From NCBI RefSeq assembly GCF_026213295.1, contig NC_079425.1, positions 14,122,004 through 14,186,003 on the forward strand: 64,000 bases of DNA, given 5' to 3'. The translations under genes and the position numbers were made by a program. Origin of the DNA: Gadus chalcogrammus (taxonomy: Eukaryota; Chordata; Actinopteri; Gadiformes; Gadidae). The notes under the pieces were generated by a model. That model did not search any database and was not told the DNA's origin. It worked only from the letters and a program-made list of their open reading frames with translations. This document shows, piece by piece, positions 13,931 to 34,205 of the stretch (the first letter of the stretch is position 1; each line of letters opens with the position of its first letter).

Positions 13931-16219
13931 CTTTAAGAGCATTCAGAAAAAATACCTATGATACTAGGTAACTGAATACTTGGATAAGCCCATCCTGGCA
14001 AACCAAGTAAGTAATTTCACGGAAATTTAACAAAGGATAAATTCCTCTATTCTTCCTTGGGTTGGCAAAAAACCCTAGTCTATGCCAGGAGCCAGGGGTG
14101 GCAGCAAGTTACATATGTAATGAATAATGTTTGGAAAGCCGGTTAATATCGGGAGAATAAGCCCCCATGTTATCGAAAATAAGTCGTAATTATTATGCTT
14201 GCTTCATAACATAAGAAGGAAATGATTATGCTTGCTTCATTACGTAATTGGTGAACCAAAATGTTATACGTTGTAACATTAAAGGCAAAATGTTATTATA
14301 TTATGCCCCCAGAAATTTGTTACATTATGGACTGGGGTTTCCACATTATTGCTATGGGTTTAATTACAACTAGAGGTTGATTGTAATCGTTATAAAATAA
14401 CACTGTACTTGCAGCATTGCTTGCAGTTGGCGTAACCCCCCCCACCCACCCACTCCAGCAATCTATATTAACCATGATTAACAATATGAAAAAATAAACG
14501 ATTGGCCAACCCTAATCACAGATGGGAGAGTTCATTCAGATGTATGATGGGCGGATTATCTCCTGCCTAACAGTTGGTACAGTCCACGGTCTAGACCTCC
14601 TTCAAGCATTACAGTTGGTACAGCTCACTACCGGTTTGCTCCATCCAGTTTACCGGTTGGTACAGTCCAACTTTCCCCCATACCCCATCCCATGGACGTC
14701 ACAGAGTGATTTCACACTGTGACAGACTTTAAAATGGCCTGTAATGGCTATCTACAGGGCACATGGTGGTAAAATGGGGGCTCTTTAAGCAGGTCCGGTC
14801 CCAACCATGGGATTGTAAACGCCTCCAAAATGTCACACAGAGAACATTATGAGCCCTATCTATCAGTGAATAGACCATCTGGGGTGTTTAACAATATTAT
14901 TAAAAAGGTGTTAGCGGTGTTAGAGAGGCTGAACCCAGAATGCCACGTAAGGCCTAAACCACGGAGACGGACATCTTTATCATAAACTGTGGAAAAACAA
15001 CCCTGACGCAGGCCTCAGTGCGCTGATGGATCTTCAGGAAACAACCAGACTATCACGGTGCACTTTCAATCGTAGCCTTGAAGCCTGACCCAGCATCCAG
15101 TTACAAAGGATGTTTCCTACATAAATAAATAGATATTTATAGATTAAAATTTCCCTGGGCAGAACACAGACAACAGTTTCTAGTGTTTAAACGACTGAAA
15201 GATTCAGACCCCCTCTGATATGCAATTTGGACCTAGGTTGATTTCAAACAGTGACCGGTATTAATAATGTCTATGTGGTGAATTATACAGCCCAGCAGCA
15301 ACGACTACAAACGTAATGCTGCTTTTGTTCTGCTGTGCTGCTAGATTTGTTTGTTTAGTCACATCAAGCACACCGTGGGATTGTTTATTCAAAAAAAGTT
15401 TGACACTGTAGGCGTGTAGCAGTGAATCATCAACATTTTGCTGTGTTCAGAGATATAACTTGTTAGGCTGTTAGGTGTTAAAATCAGAAAGCTATTTGTA
15501 TTATAACTTTGAAAGCTTAAACCTTATGTATCAATCAATTACATCAATAAATAATGTTAAAAAAAAGAAAGAAAATAAGCCATCAACTTACTAAGAATAA
15601 TAGGTTTCAAACCAATGGGATGGGATTGCCGGGCAGACCGCAAGGGAGGGTCAGGATGTTTTTTTGGGCCTGATCTAAGGTTTAGTTCAAGATTTACTGT
15701 GCATTTCCATGGCAATGATGTATTCAGCAACAGAGGGTGGATTAACCGAGTCAGCACCATAGGTACAGTATACACTATACAACTACATTAGTGGTTTAAG
15801 AATTTGGCACCATACCCGAAATAAGCTAAATAAAAAACCACTGTCAAACCAAATTGTTACGTGATAGAGGAAAGAGAGGCAGAGTTCTGTCTACATTCTG
15901 ACCTTGGTCTCATAAAGTAAAGATCATAAAATGTGTTATTAGTCGAACAGTTCCCCAGCCTCATCATTTGCGAGCACATCTTCTCACTACAGAGCGTATT
16001 GTGTTATCAATCCTGATAACCAGAGAAGTGGCTGGCGAGGGCGGACCCAGGGCCTGATTCAAATCCCTCAGCGTGAACAAGTGCCCTCTGCTAATTGTCT
16101 TTGGCCCATCTCGGCGCCACGGCAACAACACAGCAGTGCGTGGAGAGCCTCTCCAAAAACATAATGGTGGCTTTGTTCCTTCCCTCCCACGCCATGATGC
16201 CTTTAGCCCTGGAGGGCCT
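13931..16219. other. intronic sequence; degenerate GTTGGTACAG repeats
   Basis: No exon recognised. The word GTTGGTACAG recurs at about 14574, 14613 and 14656 within locally similar text, suggesting a decayed repeat of about 40 bp. The block 16020-16215 is GC-rich and complex, just before a GA tract. Confidence 0.45.
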
Positions 16220-16288
16220 CTGTACACGAGAGAGAGCGAGAGCGAGGAAGATATAGAGAGAGAGAACGAGAGAGAACAAGAGCAAGAT

Positions 16289-16365
<77 letters not shown>

Positions 16366-16470
16366 GAGAACGAGAGAGAGAACGAGAGAGAAAAAGAGAG
16401 AACGAGAGAGAGAACAAAAGAGAGTGAGAGAGAGAGAGCGAGAACGAGAGCGAGAGAGACGTAGAAAAGA
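16220..16470. repeat. (GA)n-rich tract
   Basis: About 250 bases of GAGA with AAC, CGA and CAA interruptions; the pure centre is at about 16288-16360. It creates spurious Arg/Glu-rich and Ser/Leu-rich frames. Confidence 0.95.
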
Positions 16471-17738
16471 AAGATTCGCTACGAGGGGGGAGAGATAGAG
16501 AACACAGCTAGGGCAGAGGAGGTATGTGGGGGTGAAGTAGGAGAGGAGGCCAGGCTACCTAGGTGGAAGTGGAGTTAAAGCGCAGCAGGGGGCTCCATGC
16601 ACCTCTCCACCACTCACCATTACAGCCCTGTCTGACGCCGACAGAAAACACAGGGAGTGAGACTGGGGGCGACGTACACACATACAGCAGCGAAGAGACT
16701 GAAAACATAAAATAAAGGAAGAAAAACAAAATAATAATGTAGACACAGAGTGAACAGAGACACTAGAGAGAAACACTACGAGATAGAGACTTGCTATGAA
16801 AGCCAGAGAGCAAGAGCGCGAGCAAGAGAGCGCAAGCAACAGACAGGCAGGCTTGGCAGAATACATTACAGGTGTGGTAGAGTGCCATCGGAGAGGGCCA
16901 GAGTGTAGTCAGGCTGTACCAGATGATGTATTAACATGGATGAAGGCATCTCACTGACTCGAGGGAAGCAAGAACTTTGTATTGCCAGAAACAGAAACAG
17001 AACAGCCTCCTTCAAACACAGAGCAGGGAGGATGTTTGTAAACTTAATCAGGATTATTCACCGCGTTTCCAAAGCAGCATGTTTAGGTTTTTCGGTTAGC
17101 CAAGGTCCATACCTGAAAGAACCTGCATTTGTTCAGTGTCTTGGTCGTGCTATTGTGCCTTCAGTTACAATACTAATGGATATTCATCTAAAAAAATAAC
17201 ACTGTATTCATGAGACATCCCTTCATTTCACTCCCGATGCCTATACGACTCATTCTTAATGCCTTAAATGAATGTCTTCTGATTGAATTCCTAATGAATG
17301 TCATAATCAATTTCTGAATAATGCCGAACATACTCTTCATTCATGGCTAATGCTGCCAAATGCATCTCCGTGGATAACGTTCAACTTCAATAGAATAACT
17401 CCTTATTCATACGACTCCGCCATTGCTCTTGATGAAGTCCACTAAGCTGCTTCTGTAAGAGACGAGGACAGGACGTGTGAATGATGTGTGGTGACATAAT
17501 GAGCCAGACGCTCTGCTATTGGATGCCAGGGAGAAGAGATGGAACCTTACACAAGGACAACTCTGCATAAAACATTTAAGGACAGCATTCATACCATTGT
17601 ACCATTTAGGAAAGTGCATCTGCCTAGGCTTGGGACACACCGAGTTTTACAATGTATTAGGTACAGAGAGAAACTGACACCTTTATTTGCCGTGCTTTGG
17701 AGCAGTAGACTTTAATGAAGTTATCCATTGCTTACCAT
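16471..17738. other. intronic sequence, no gene seen
   Basis: Complex sequence without recognised transposon ends. Positions 17200-17420 are AT-rich with many ATTCAT and AATGAA words. No exon with splice sites and protein-like composition was found. Confidence 0.45.
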
Positions 17739-17875
17739 TATTTAACAGAATCTTGTATTACTATTGAGCTGAAACATTTGATACCATTTAGCAGAAGCAT
17801 GGAATACCGTTTAGAAGAGTATTGTATAACTATTTAACAGAATCTTGTATTACGAATTAGCAGAATCGTTTTACG
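17739..17875. repeat. 23-bp degenerate minisatellite, 6 copies
   Basis: Six units in exact 23-bp register start at 17739, 17762, 17785, 17808, 17831 and 17854 (the last is 22 bp). Copies 1 and 5 are identical (TATTTAACAGAATCTTGTAT then TAC), and the others diverge around the pattern TTTAGCAGAA...TAC. The last copy abuts a hAT element and supplies its target duplication. Confidence 0.85.
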
Positions 17876-19315
17876 CAGTGGTGGGCCGTCAGGGCCAGCA
17901 GGGCCTTCTCTCCTGGCCCTGTCAAAATCTAAATAATATATATATTTTATTTATTTCAAAATTACATTAATTTGTGCCTAAAGCATCTTAATTCCATATT
18001 TTTTTCAATACTTACAACATAATTCCAGAAGGAAAACCTTTTTGTAATGCTGAACTCAGCTGAATAACGCATCACAGCTAGTTTACATGGACCGGCGGGG
18101 CCACCACTAAAAGTATTGCTACCCTTTCGCTGAAGCTGCCACCTCCCATTGGATAATAAATTTGACTGACGTGTGTAATCAGCCAATCAAATGTTGATGT
18201 GTAGTAATAGAACGACCCCAGGGACCAGCTATATGTCGGCGCTGGCCGTCGCTGTGATGTCATCAGCGAATTTTGAATCGTTGGCGGTACAGAGTTCATA
18301 GTGAACTACTATGGCCACCGCCTTCACAGCACCTAGCGATCCTGTTTCTGATCTCCTTCGCTTGCCTTTTTCAAGGCGATCGTTTGGAGAGAAGACAGAT
18401 TTAATTTCAAGAGGAAGACCTACACCGAAGCCTGATGGGCTGACCCAGGTAAAGGTTTTGTGCGGCACTTTACAAAGTGCAACTACATCCACTATGAATG
18501 GCTAACGGATAGCACCGTTCAGAACAACCTGTTCTACTCGCCGTGTTTGCTTTTCAACATCAGTGAGGGGACATGGAACAGTGCCGGATTTAGCAGCCTT
18601 AACAGCTTCACCAAGGCAACTTTAAAAAAAAACATCAGGCCATGGGTGATGGGTGAGTTTTACTTTGCACTGTGTTGGAGCGATAAAGTTGTTGTGGTAC
18701 TTTATTTCATAACGCAATTTTTTAATGGTTTGAAACACAAATATACTGCTGGAATTTGGGCAGTAGGCTTAATGGTAATGCTTTGTGTGGATGCCGCTTA
18801 ATAAGCATTATTATGCTTATCAAGCAGCATTAAATTAACCCGTTCACTACTACTCCTGTGGGCTTAATATTCTGTCTGGAATAGCTGTTGTATGTCTACT
18901 TGTATGTTTCATTTTTGTTAATGAACTGGCGTTGCACTTGTAATATTGTCGCTATAGGCTACTTTATTGAATCAGTTGAAGTTGCGAAAGCATCCGGGGA
19001 AAATAACAATAACTGAACACTTGTTTTTGCGTCATGTTTGTGATGTGCAAACAGGTTGCGGAGGGAAACAAGGTAAGATCTGATGGTGATGCTGCATTAC
19101 TCTAGCTCTGCGGTAATGCAAAACGGTGGGCGTGTGCGCTGTTGTTGTTGAAGATCAACTGTCTTGTTGTGGATGTTATGCAGTAGCGCATATTGTGGCT
19201 GCGTTGGCTGTATTGGCACTTATGAAATTTGTGTGCATGTCTGAGTGTTTTGGGGTTGGCCGTTGGTGGAGTTCGTTACTGAAGGCTCTGACTTAAACCC
19301 CACGGTACGCTACTG
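17876..19315 (+). mobile_element. hAT element, 1440 bp, perfect 8-bp TSD
   Basis: The left end begins CAGTGGTGGGCCGT and the right end finishes ACGGTACGCTACTG, an imperfect inverted pair. GTTTTACG stands at both 17868-17875 and 19316-19323, a perfect target duplication. The element carries a fragment of a ZMYM1-like transposase N-terminus. The rest of the transposase is missing, so it is an internally deleted copy. It is inserted at the end of a 23-bp minisatellite. Confidence 0.92.
18311..18660 (+). pseudogene. hAT transposase N-terminal fragment
   Basis: A start-proximal piece reads ATG...VSDLLRLPFSRRSFGEK and then GRPTPKPDGLTQ. After a frameshift near 18450 it continues as VRHFTKCNYIHYEWL...NNLFYSPCLLF and SSLNSFTKA. 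These phrases are characteristic of the N-terminus and TTF-type zinc-finger entry of ZMYM1-like fish hAT transposases. No catalytic core follows, so it is a remnant carried by the surrounding 17876-19315 element. Confidence 0.75.
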
Positions 19316-19323
19316 GTTTTACG

Positions 19324-23376
<4,053 letters not shown>

Positions 23377-23450
23377 TATCCAATCAGAAACATTCACATC
23401 CATCAGCTGTCCAATCAAAAACATTCACATCCATCAGCGGTCCAGTCAGG
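23377..23450. repeat. 31-bp tandem repeat, about 2.4 copies
   Basis: CCAATCAGAAACATTCACAT followed by CCATCAGC is repeated with a 31-base step (CCAATC at 23380 and 23411, CCAGTC at 23442). The first two copies differ at only a few bases. Confidence 0.85.
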
Positions 23451-23571
23451 GACTCAAACGGAGCACAGCAGGACTCCACGGTGGAATAAATGGCTTTCTA
23501 CTTCTCCCTTCAAACTGCCATCGCCTCGAGTCTGAATCTACATTAAAGCCCACAGAAGACCGTGGGGGGGT

Positions 23572-23572
<1 letters not shown>

Positions 23573-23647
<75 letters not shown>
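23573..23647. repeat. (GT)n microsatellite, 75 bp
   Basis: A pure GT run following a short G tract. Confidence 0.98.
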
Positions 23648-23648
<1 letters not shown>

Positions 23649-23795
23649 TGATGCAAGTTCACTGTCATCCCCCCTGAACCAGCAGACAGATGGAATTATT
23701 AGAAATTGAAAACACTGTTGATCTTTTTCAATGCATTTCAAATCACAGATTCATGAAGGAGCAAAAGTGTCAAAATGCTTTTCTTAGGGAGATAA

Positions 23796-23944
<149 letters not shown>

Positions 23945-24371
23945 TACAAGTTTGATTCGGTTTTGTGGCTTCTGTTGACAACATTTGGCAGGGAATATAA
24001 TAATGTCAGAAATGCAGCAATCTCTGACCCTCCTATGGCGAGAGAGAGAGAGAAGGAATGAAATAGAGATTCACCGAACAGAGTGGGAAAGAAAGAGCAA
24101 AACATTAGAGGGATAGGGCATACACAGACGGACAGAACAAGCGAGAATGAGAGCAGGAGAGACAATTGCACCATGTCAGCAAGAGGCATGCTTGTCATAA
24201 CAACCTAAGACAGAGAGGAAACACCTTCCCTTAACCTCCCCTTCTTCAAGAAACATGACGTGTCCCCCATTGACGCCCCACAAAAGGATGAGCCTAATTA
24301 GTGTAATTACATGACACAGTACGTCAGGACTCCGCATGAACCACTGGCGGCCTCATTATTAGCATGTACCA

Positions 24372-26159
<1,788 letters not shown>

Positions 26160-26350
26160 AGGGGACATATTATACCACCAGGTGCGAGTGTGATTAGCCT
26201 TACAAGCCGTTTCGAAAATCTGCCCCATGTGACATCACTAGTGGGCGTGTCCACCTAGATCTGTGCTGGATAGATGAGCATCGTTTACAGATTTTCGAAA
26301 TGGCTTGTAAGGCTAATCACACTCACACCTGGAGGTATAATATGTCCCCT
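26160..26350. mobile_element. TTAA-flanked foldback MITE, 191 bp
   Basis: The arms 26160-26222 and 26288-26350 are inverted copies of 63 bp with three differences, both starting AGGGGACATATTATACC when read inward. TTAA flanks both sides (26156-26159 and 26351-26354), the target duplication expected for piggyBac-type transposition. There is no coding capacity. The interior phrases GTGACATCACTAGTGGGCGT and GTCCACCTAGAT are shared with the element at 62375-62668, so the two are family members. Confidence 0.85.
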
Positions 26351-27123
26351 TTAATACAACCACGTTTTTGAGATGTTCATTTTTATGGTTGTTTCCCTGT
26401 TAATTCGATAGCTACACATAGGCCATCTCCCTTTCGGATGAAGTTTGTATCTACAACAAGTGTTGCGGCACAACTGCACAGTCATGTTATCATAAACAAC
26501 CTATATTCGAGTCAAATAAACATTGGCTTGTAGCACTGAGAGTTATCGAGATGAACGATCAACACAACAGAAAGCGATAATTATATGAATTTAGATCACC
26601 ACTATGGATGCGATAAGACTGTCATTTAGACTTCTGCAGGTCGAAGTGAACAAGAAAACTGTAGGTTTGTGGTTTAAGATATTGAAATGGCTGAAATAAA
26701 CTACGGCAAGACTTCCATTGATCAGAAATGTTCAGTGCTGCAAGCCTGATCCCCCGAAAGTTAATAATATACCGGATTAGTAATGCCTTAAACTCAGCCC
26801 TTAATTTTGAATTTGAAATTTCTGGAAAGCAGTTCTCCAAAAAGTTTGGTACCCTTAGGGTTAGGGCGCTATCACTTGCGGTCAAAGTCTAACCATCAGC
26901 CCCACCTTCCTGAGGGTTGCGCACACACACAGACACACACCTTACTGTACTTTCTGTTATCACAGCTGAATTTCAAATTTCAATGTCTAGGATTAATAAA
27001 TCACCATCCAAATATAAAACAGTACTGGAAACAGTGAATCCTAATTCTCCAGTGCGTTTGTATCCTCTGGATCTGGTGCAGAACACCTGGGAGTTCAACT
27101 AAGGGAGGACTTCACCAGTGGAC

Positions 27124-27300
27124 CAGGGGGGTACACTACGAAGCACGCTGAACATAGCCAGGCATTATTTGGATAACCTGGATCGACAAATAAGAAACTC
27201 GTAATCAGAATTTGTCAAGCCAGGGTTTCGGCTTTAGTTTTAATGCATGAGCAAGCAATCATGAGCAATATATTTCAGTCAAGACGAACGGATAGTCATA
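27124..27300. other. possible DNA-transposon fragment
   Basis: GGGGGTACACTACGAAGCAC, followed by CATAGCCAGGC and GGATAACCTGGATC, resembles a terminal segment seen in some fish DNA transposons. No opposite end was found; weak call. Confidence 0.25.
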
Positions 27301-27582
27301 ATGAACTCCTATGAGGAGTTCAAGAATCAGATAACAGCTAGGGGCAACAAAGTTGCACATAATAAGTGTGAAAAGATTCTGCATATTGTCTATGCCAAAT
27401 GCAGAATCTTTCGCCATTAATCTCAATAGTGTGATGATGATTTCAAAATGCAAAAAGCAATGTCCAACCTCCTTTATTCTATCATTTAGGCCGGGAATTC
27501 ACTTTAAATACACCCTATATAAAAAATATAAATATAATATATAAATATAATTTCATAACCTTTAGTCCTTACACAAGTCCTT

Positions 27583-27636
27583 ACACACACACACACACAC
27601 ACACAGACACACACAGACAGACACAGACAGACAGAC

Positions 27637-27715
<79 letters not shown>

Positions 27716-27717
27716 GT
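27583..27717. repeat. (AC)n(CAGA)n compound microsatellite
   Basis: AC repeats (27583-27604) pass through mixed ACAG units into about 70 bases of near-pure CAGA tetramer ending at 27717. Confidence 0.97.
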
Positions 27718-28401
27718 GCAAGGCTTCTTTGGGTAGCATTGCCTACATAAGGGGTCCAACAAGGAACATCAAATACCTGAGAAACTGTACATCTCACAAA
27801 GAATATTCTCAGGCAATGCTAAGGGATCGGATGTGTCTCTGGAGAGACCCCTGTACGATACGGGCTCCGATGTCCACGGGAACACGCACAAATGGACGAC
27901 ATTTTCAAAGGACGGGCTAGGAAGCTGCGCCCGATCTAAACCGAAAGTTAGCTGATAACCTCCTCCCGACAAGGTTTGGTTGGCACAATAGTGATACAGC
28001 AAGGCTAAAAGAGAGCGACTTTCATGTCACAGCTAACCAAGGCTTTGAGCGCAACCTACTTCGCTAACCCACTAATCGAGGTTCGTAGTAGACCTCACAG
28101 GTGTTGAATACAGATGTCCCAAGTGGTCAGGTAGCCCAGCATGGAGGACAGCCAAGCGGTTGGACTCCAACCGACCAACAACAACTGCTCTGGTTCAACC
28201 TAGGGCTCTAAGGTATGGACTTAAATGTATAGCACGGTATGATTTGAGACATAGACGGTAACGGTATTATATCACGGTATGTTCATTTTTGTCTTCTAAT
28301 TTCGATACCAATGCTTTTGTAGGGGTAAAACACTGTTCAGGCAGCCAAATCTTTTCTCAAGTTACTTTCATCTCTGAAGAACACTAATGTTTAATAGTAT
28401 G

Positions 28402-28560
28402 GATTTCTTTCTCCACTTGCTCGCGGATCTTGGCGTATAGTTTAGGTATCTCAGTTTGGATGAGGTGTGTGCGTGCAAATAAAGCGTACCTGGGATTGAG
28501 TGTTTTGACCATCTCTTTAAAGCCCTTTGTATCGACATTTTGAAAGGGAACCATGTCCTT
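28402..28560 (-). pseudogene. ZBED-type hAT transposase fragment
   Basis: A 53-codon open stretch on the minus strand reads KDMVPFQNVDTKGFKEMVKT, then LNPRY and later IPKLYAKI. This matches the pattern of Ac-like/ZBED transposases just after the N-terminal region (a D-x-x-P-F...GFK...LxPRY...IP.LY run). Upstream, after a frameshift (28561 to about 28690), the text continues with WNEITNAVTVYL, also typical of the family. It is only a piece of the protein, with neither start nor catalytic core. Confidence 0.75.
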
Positions 28561-28709
28561 GAGACAGGTAAACAGTGACGGCGTTTGTTATCTCGTTCCA
28601 TTGCTGACTGGCTTTGGAAAATACCTGCGGAAGCGATGTCTGAGGCCGCTTCACGCTACCAGTGTCTGTCTCGTAAGGTAAGGAATGAGCTCGTGAAGGG
28701 ACGATTGCG

Positions 28710-28780
28710 CAATTCTGCTGTGGCGACAGCACGCAGGCACGCTTGGTGTGCGCCTGCGTGCTGTCGCCACAGCAGAATTG
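28710..28780. repeat. perfect 29-bp inverted repeat (hairpin)
   Basis: The arms 28710-28738 and 28752-28780 are exact reverse complements, beginning CAATTCTGCTGTGGCGACAG, around a 13-base loop. It sits inside the 28201-28968 hAT element, just beyond the transposase remnant. Confidence 0.95.
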
Positions 28781-29050
28781 AAAAAGGCACTACGTTTTGT
28801 GACCATAATTTCAGTAGTTACGCACAACTTTACTTTTACATGAAAAAGTAGTTACGTTACTGTATTAATGGATGCTTACTTTGTAATGCGGTACACACAA
28901 CACTGTCTACTGTCTAGCGCAAATTCACACCGGTGTACTTTCTATACCGTTTATACCATACACCCCTAGTTCAACCCATAATGAAGACTAGACTAGGAGT
29001 CAGGCTTCACCTTCATATAAACCCTGTTCTGCCCATTAACTGCCTAAATG

Positions 29051-29052
<2 letters not shown>

Positions 29053-29093
<41 letters not shown>
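29053..29093. repeat. (CA)n microsatellite
   Basis: A pure CA run of about 40 bases. Confidence 0.96.
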
Positions 29094-29095
<2 letters not shown>

Positions 29096-29399
29096 GCACA
29101 GTATACACACTTCCTCCATTAAACTGACACTACCCTTAAAACACAAACACACTGCACACACTCTGGAACATGACATTTATTTGCATTGGAAATATGACTT
29201 AAACCTCGTCCGTTGTTGATATCAAAAGCGACTGCTTCGTAGGAAGCTTACCCCCTCTTCCATGCAATGTTCTAAGGGCTAACAAGCATTCCGTAGAATT
29301 CCCTTTGGTGGACATACACAGATGGATATAGTGTGAATCTTCTTGTTTGGATGTGGGTAAGACAGACATAAGCCAATTTCCGCAAAAGTTGGTCCGTTT

Positions 29400-29518
<119 letters not shown>

Positions 29519-30075
29519 ACCATTAAACACACACACAAGCCTTAACACTGGCTAATGGAGCCGGCTAACGGTAATACCACATCCCACCTCGACTCCATCT
29601 GAAGTAATAGACTAGAGCTAGCAGAATGAGCTATCGATCCGCTCCCCTCTCCCGCAGCAAAGACTAACCACAATATAATAATACCACGTTTTATCCCCAG
29701 GATGTGTTACAGCGATGAGCCGGTCTCGGCCATTAGGAAGACGTGCCACGGGGATAGGGGAGGACAGGGCAGCTGCACGCGTCCCAGTAAACATTCAAGG
29801 GGGACATTCCCACACGTTCTGCTGTGGTACGGGTTTGGTGGACGGCAGGGCTAGATGATGTTGGGAGAGATGAGATTTCCGTTGCTATGACAACCTCCCG
29901 TGGCGTTGGGCGTGTAAGCGGCCTTGGCGTAACGTACCACACAGGTGGTTAGTTATTCACTCAGGCGGTGGTAGTTGCTATCTAACCACGACGCTGCGAG
30001 AAAATACCTCAGATAAATAGCTCAGGCACCTACATCGAATGGAATTCATGAGTCCATGATTAATGCCAATAAAGG

Positions 30076-31669
<1,594 letters not shown>

Positions 31670-32178
31670 TGCCGTGTTCCAATACCCGTACTTCCATGAG
31701 TATACTTAAAGGAAGTACACTATCTGCACTATCCGTACTCACTTGAGTACGCTAATTTTTCAGATGCGAGTGCTGTTCCAAATCGAGTACTCTGTGGTGC
31801 ACTTACCGGAAATGACGATCACGACTGTCGCCGTGGCTCCTCCCCCCGCAATAAACATCCCGCTTTGAACGGTGAACTCTTTACGCCTAGCAGCTATAAA
31901 AAGCTATAAAAACTACAAAATGACTCTATAAATGCAGGCTATGTGGAAAATGCGCCGACTTTGGCTCAGCCTGGCTCCGCCTCTTCCGCTACGTAGCTAA
32001 GATGGCTGCCGTTGAGTACGGGGAGTGTCCTTCGATCCAAACTTCACGATTAGCCCGTTTTGAGTACGGCATCCGGGTCCTTGAAGTATACTTCTTTTCG
32101 CCGGATCTGAATTGGAACGTACTACGTACTCAAATTTTGGCTAGTAAGTACGGACAGTACGGGTATTGGAACACGGCA
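31670..32178. mobile_element. DNA transposon, 509 bp, 23-bp TIR, 3-bp TSD (PIF/Harbinger-like)
   Basis: The left end TGCCGTGTTCCAATACCCGT followed by ACT is exactly mirrored at the right end (23-bp perfect inverted repeat). TTG flanks both sides (31667-31669 and 32179-32181), and a 3-bp target duplication fits PIF/Harbinger. About a dozen AGTAC/GTACT words crowd both subterminal regions. No transposase was recognised, and the 73-codon open frame at 32002-32223 crosses the right end and is not credible. The superfamily assignment is an inference from duplication length. Confidence 0.85.
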
Positions 32179-32993
<815 letters not shown>

Positions 32994-33152
32994 ACAGAGA
33001 CCAAACAGACAGACCAGGAGGGACAAAGACAGACAGACAGACAGGGACAAATAGGGACCAAGACAGACAAACAGACCGACAGAGGGGACTGTGTTACATA
33101 TTAATAGCTCCCCCCAGTGGGCCGCTGTGGCTGGGGGCTGTGAGGGCACCAC

Positions 33153-33177
33153 GGGGGGGGGGGGGGGGGGGGGGGGG
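33153..33177. repeat. poly-G run, 25 bases
   Basis: An uninterrupted G homopolymer only about 140 bases from DIAPH3 exon 5. Its length is doubtful because such runs are often misread. Confidence 0.9.
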
Positions 33178-33315
33178 TTCACGGAGGACCGCCACATCAC
33201 AGATGAAAAGCCGGTGCCCGACAGGCGGGACGGGGACCACATGAGGTGTGGATGTATTTATTTAAAATAGTAAAGGGATTAGCACGGGGATCTTTTTAGT
33301 GTTCTGCGGGCGTAC

Positions 33316-33446
33316 CTGACTGGGTTGCTGGTGAGAGACACACGCAGTGAGTCCAGACAGGCCAGCAGCCGTTCGTCCATCACCCCCGACTTCAACTCTC
33401 CCAGGAACTCCTGCGGTGAGATCTGGTGGCTGCTCCGCAAACTGCC
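33316..33446 (-). CDS. diaph3: DIAPH3 coding exon 5 (start of FH3/DID region)
   Basis: A 131-nt exon in the formin DIAPH3, an actin-filament nucleator controlled by Rho GTPases. It begins after CTCCCCCTCCAG, reads GSLRSSHQISPQEF, then ELKSGVMDERLLACLDSLRV, then SLTSNPV, and ends with two bases (AG) of a split Ser codon before the donor GTACG. The pattern ISPQEF...DERLL.CL.SLRVSLTSNPV(S) is strongly conserved in diaphanous formins at the entry to the armadillo-repeat FH3/DID domain. The frame joins exon 4 in phase 0 (TASKT then GSL). The downstream exon, expected to start WVxSFGHEG, was not found to the left, so the gene continues outside the window. Confidence 0.93.
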
Positions 33447-33862
33447 CTGGAGGGGGAGAGAGGGGGGAGGGAGGCCGGGAGAGAGGGAGAGGGGAGGGTG
33501 AGACAGCCAGTTAAAACACAATCCCACACTGACATGAATAATACATACACAACTTATCAAGCAAAACATTTTCACGTTGAATACAACCTCATGCATTAAA
33601 AATCATCTGAAAACGTATGTTGTTAATAGGGAATAAACCATTTTGTCATGAATAAATATCAAATCCGTTTTGATAAAGTGTGTCAACTAAACACCAATTA
33701 TAAAAAAAAAAAACTCAAATGAAACAACACAATATGAAAATCCACAGCAACACCACTACAGAGTCACTAAATTAATCCCACTTTCATCAAGCAAAAACTG
33801 GTGCTCTCATTCAAATCTCTTTCAATCAAAGTTCTGTAGCCAGATCATTTCTGGAAACATTA
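33447..33862 (-). other. left end of DIAPH3 intron 4
   Basis: Starts (in gene sense ends) with a pyrimidine-rich acceptor tract next to exon 5. The rest is AT-rich and holds no other feature. Confidence 0.7.
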
Positions 33863-34205
33863 TGGGCCCTATCTTGCATCCAGCGCAATTGACTTTCTAC
33901 ACTGACGCATGTGTCGTTCCTAGTTTGCAACTGGCGCAGAGCGTTCTTTTCCCTCCACCGCCAGGTGCCTGTAAATTAGGGAATGATCTTGCACCCCAAG
34001 GGGCGGTTCGGCGAAAGGAGGAGGCGTGTTCTGGCACAAACGTTCCCTGGTGCTATTTGGCAGTTTCAGGAAAACAAATCCACCACAAACCAGGAAATAC
34101 CTGGTTTAAAGTCAGTGGCGCGTTGTTCAGATGCCATTTAAGGGCGCATGCATAATGTTGCTTGTGCACCTCGCGCATACACTTTGCTTCCCTCATCTAC
34201 CTAGC
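33863..34205. mobile_element. Harbinger-like element fragment (5' end)
   Basis: Begins ATGGGCCCTATCTTGCATCC and continues with GCGCAATTGACTTTCTACAC and GGGGCGGTTCGGCGAAAGGA, the sequence of a very common fish DNA-transposon family I recall as Harbinger-type. The expected mirror end (GATAGGGCCC) was not found, so the copy is truncated on the right. The family name is from memory. Confidence 0.6.

Larger units (their letters stand above)
28201..28968. mobile_element. hAT element, 768 bp, perfect 8-bp TSD
   Basis: The left end begins TAGGGCTCTAAGGTATGG and the right end finishes CCATACACCCCTA, an imperfect inverted pair with GGTAT/ATACC words. GTTCAACC at 28193-28200 and 28969-28976 is a perfect target duplication. 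Inside are an antisense remnant of a ZBED-type transposase and a long hairpin (28710-28780). Confidence 0.93.
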
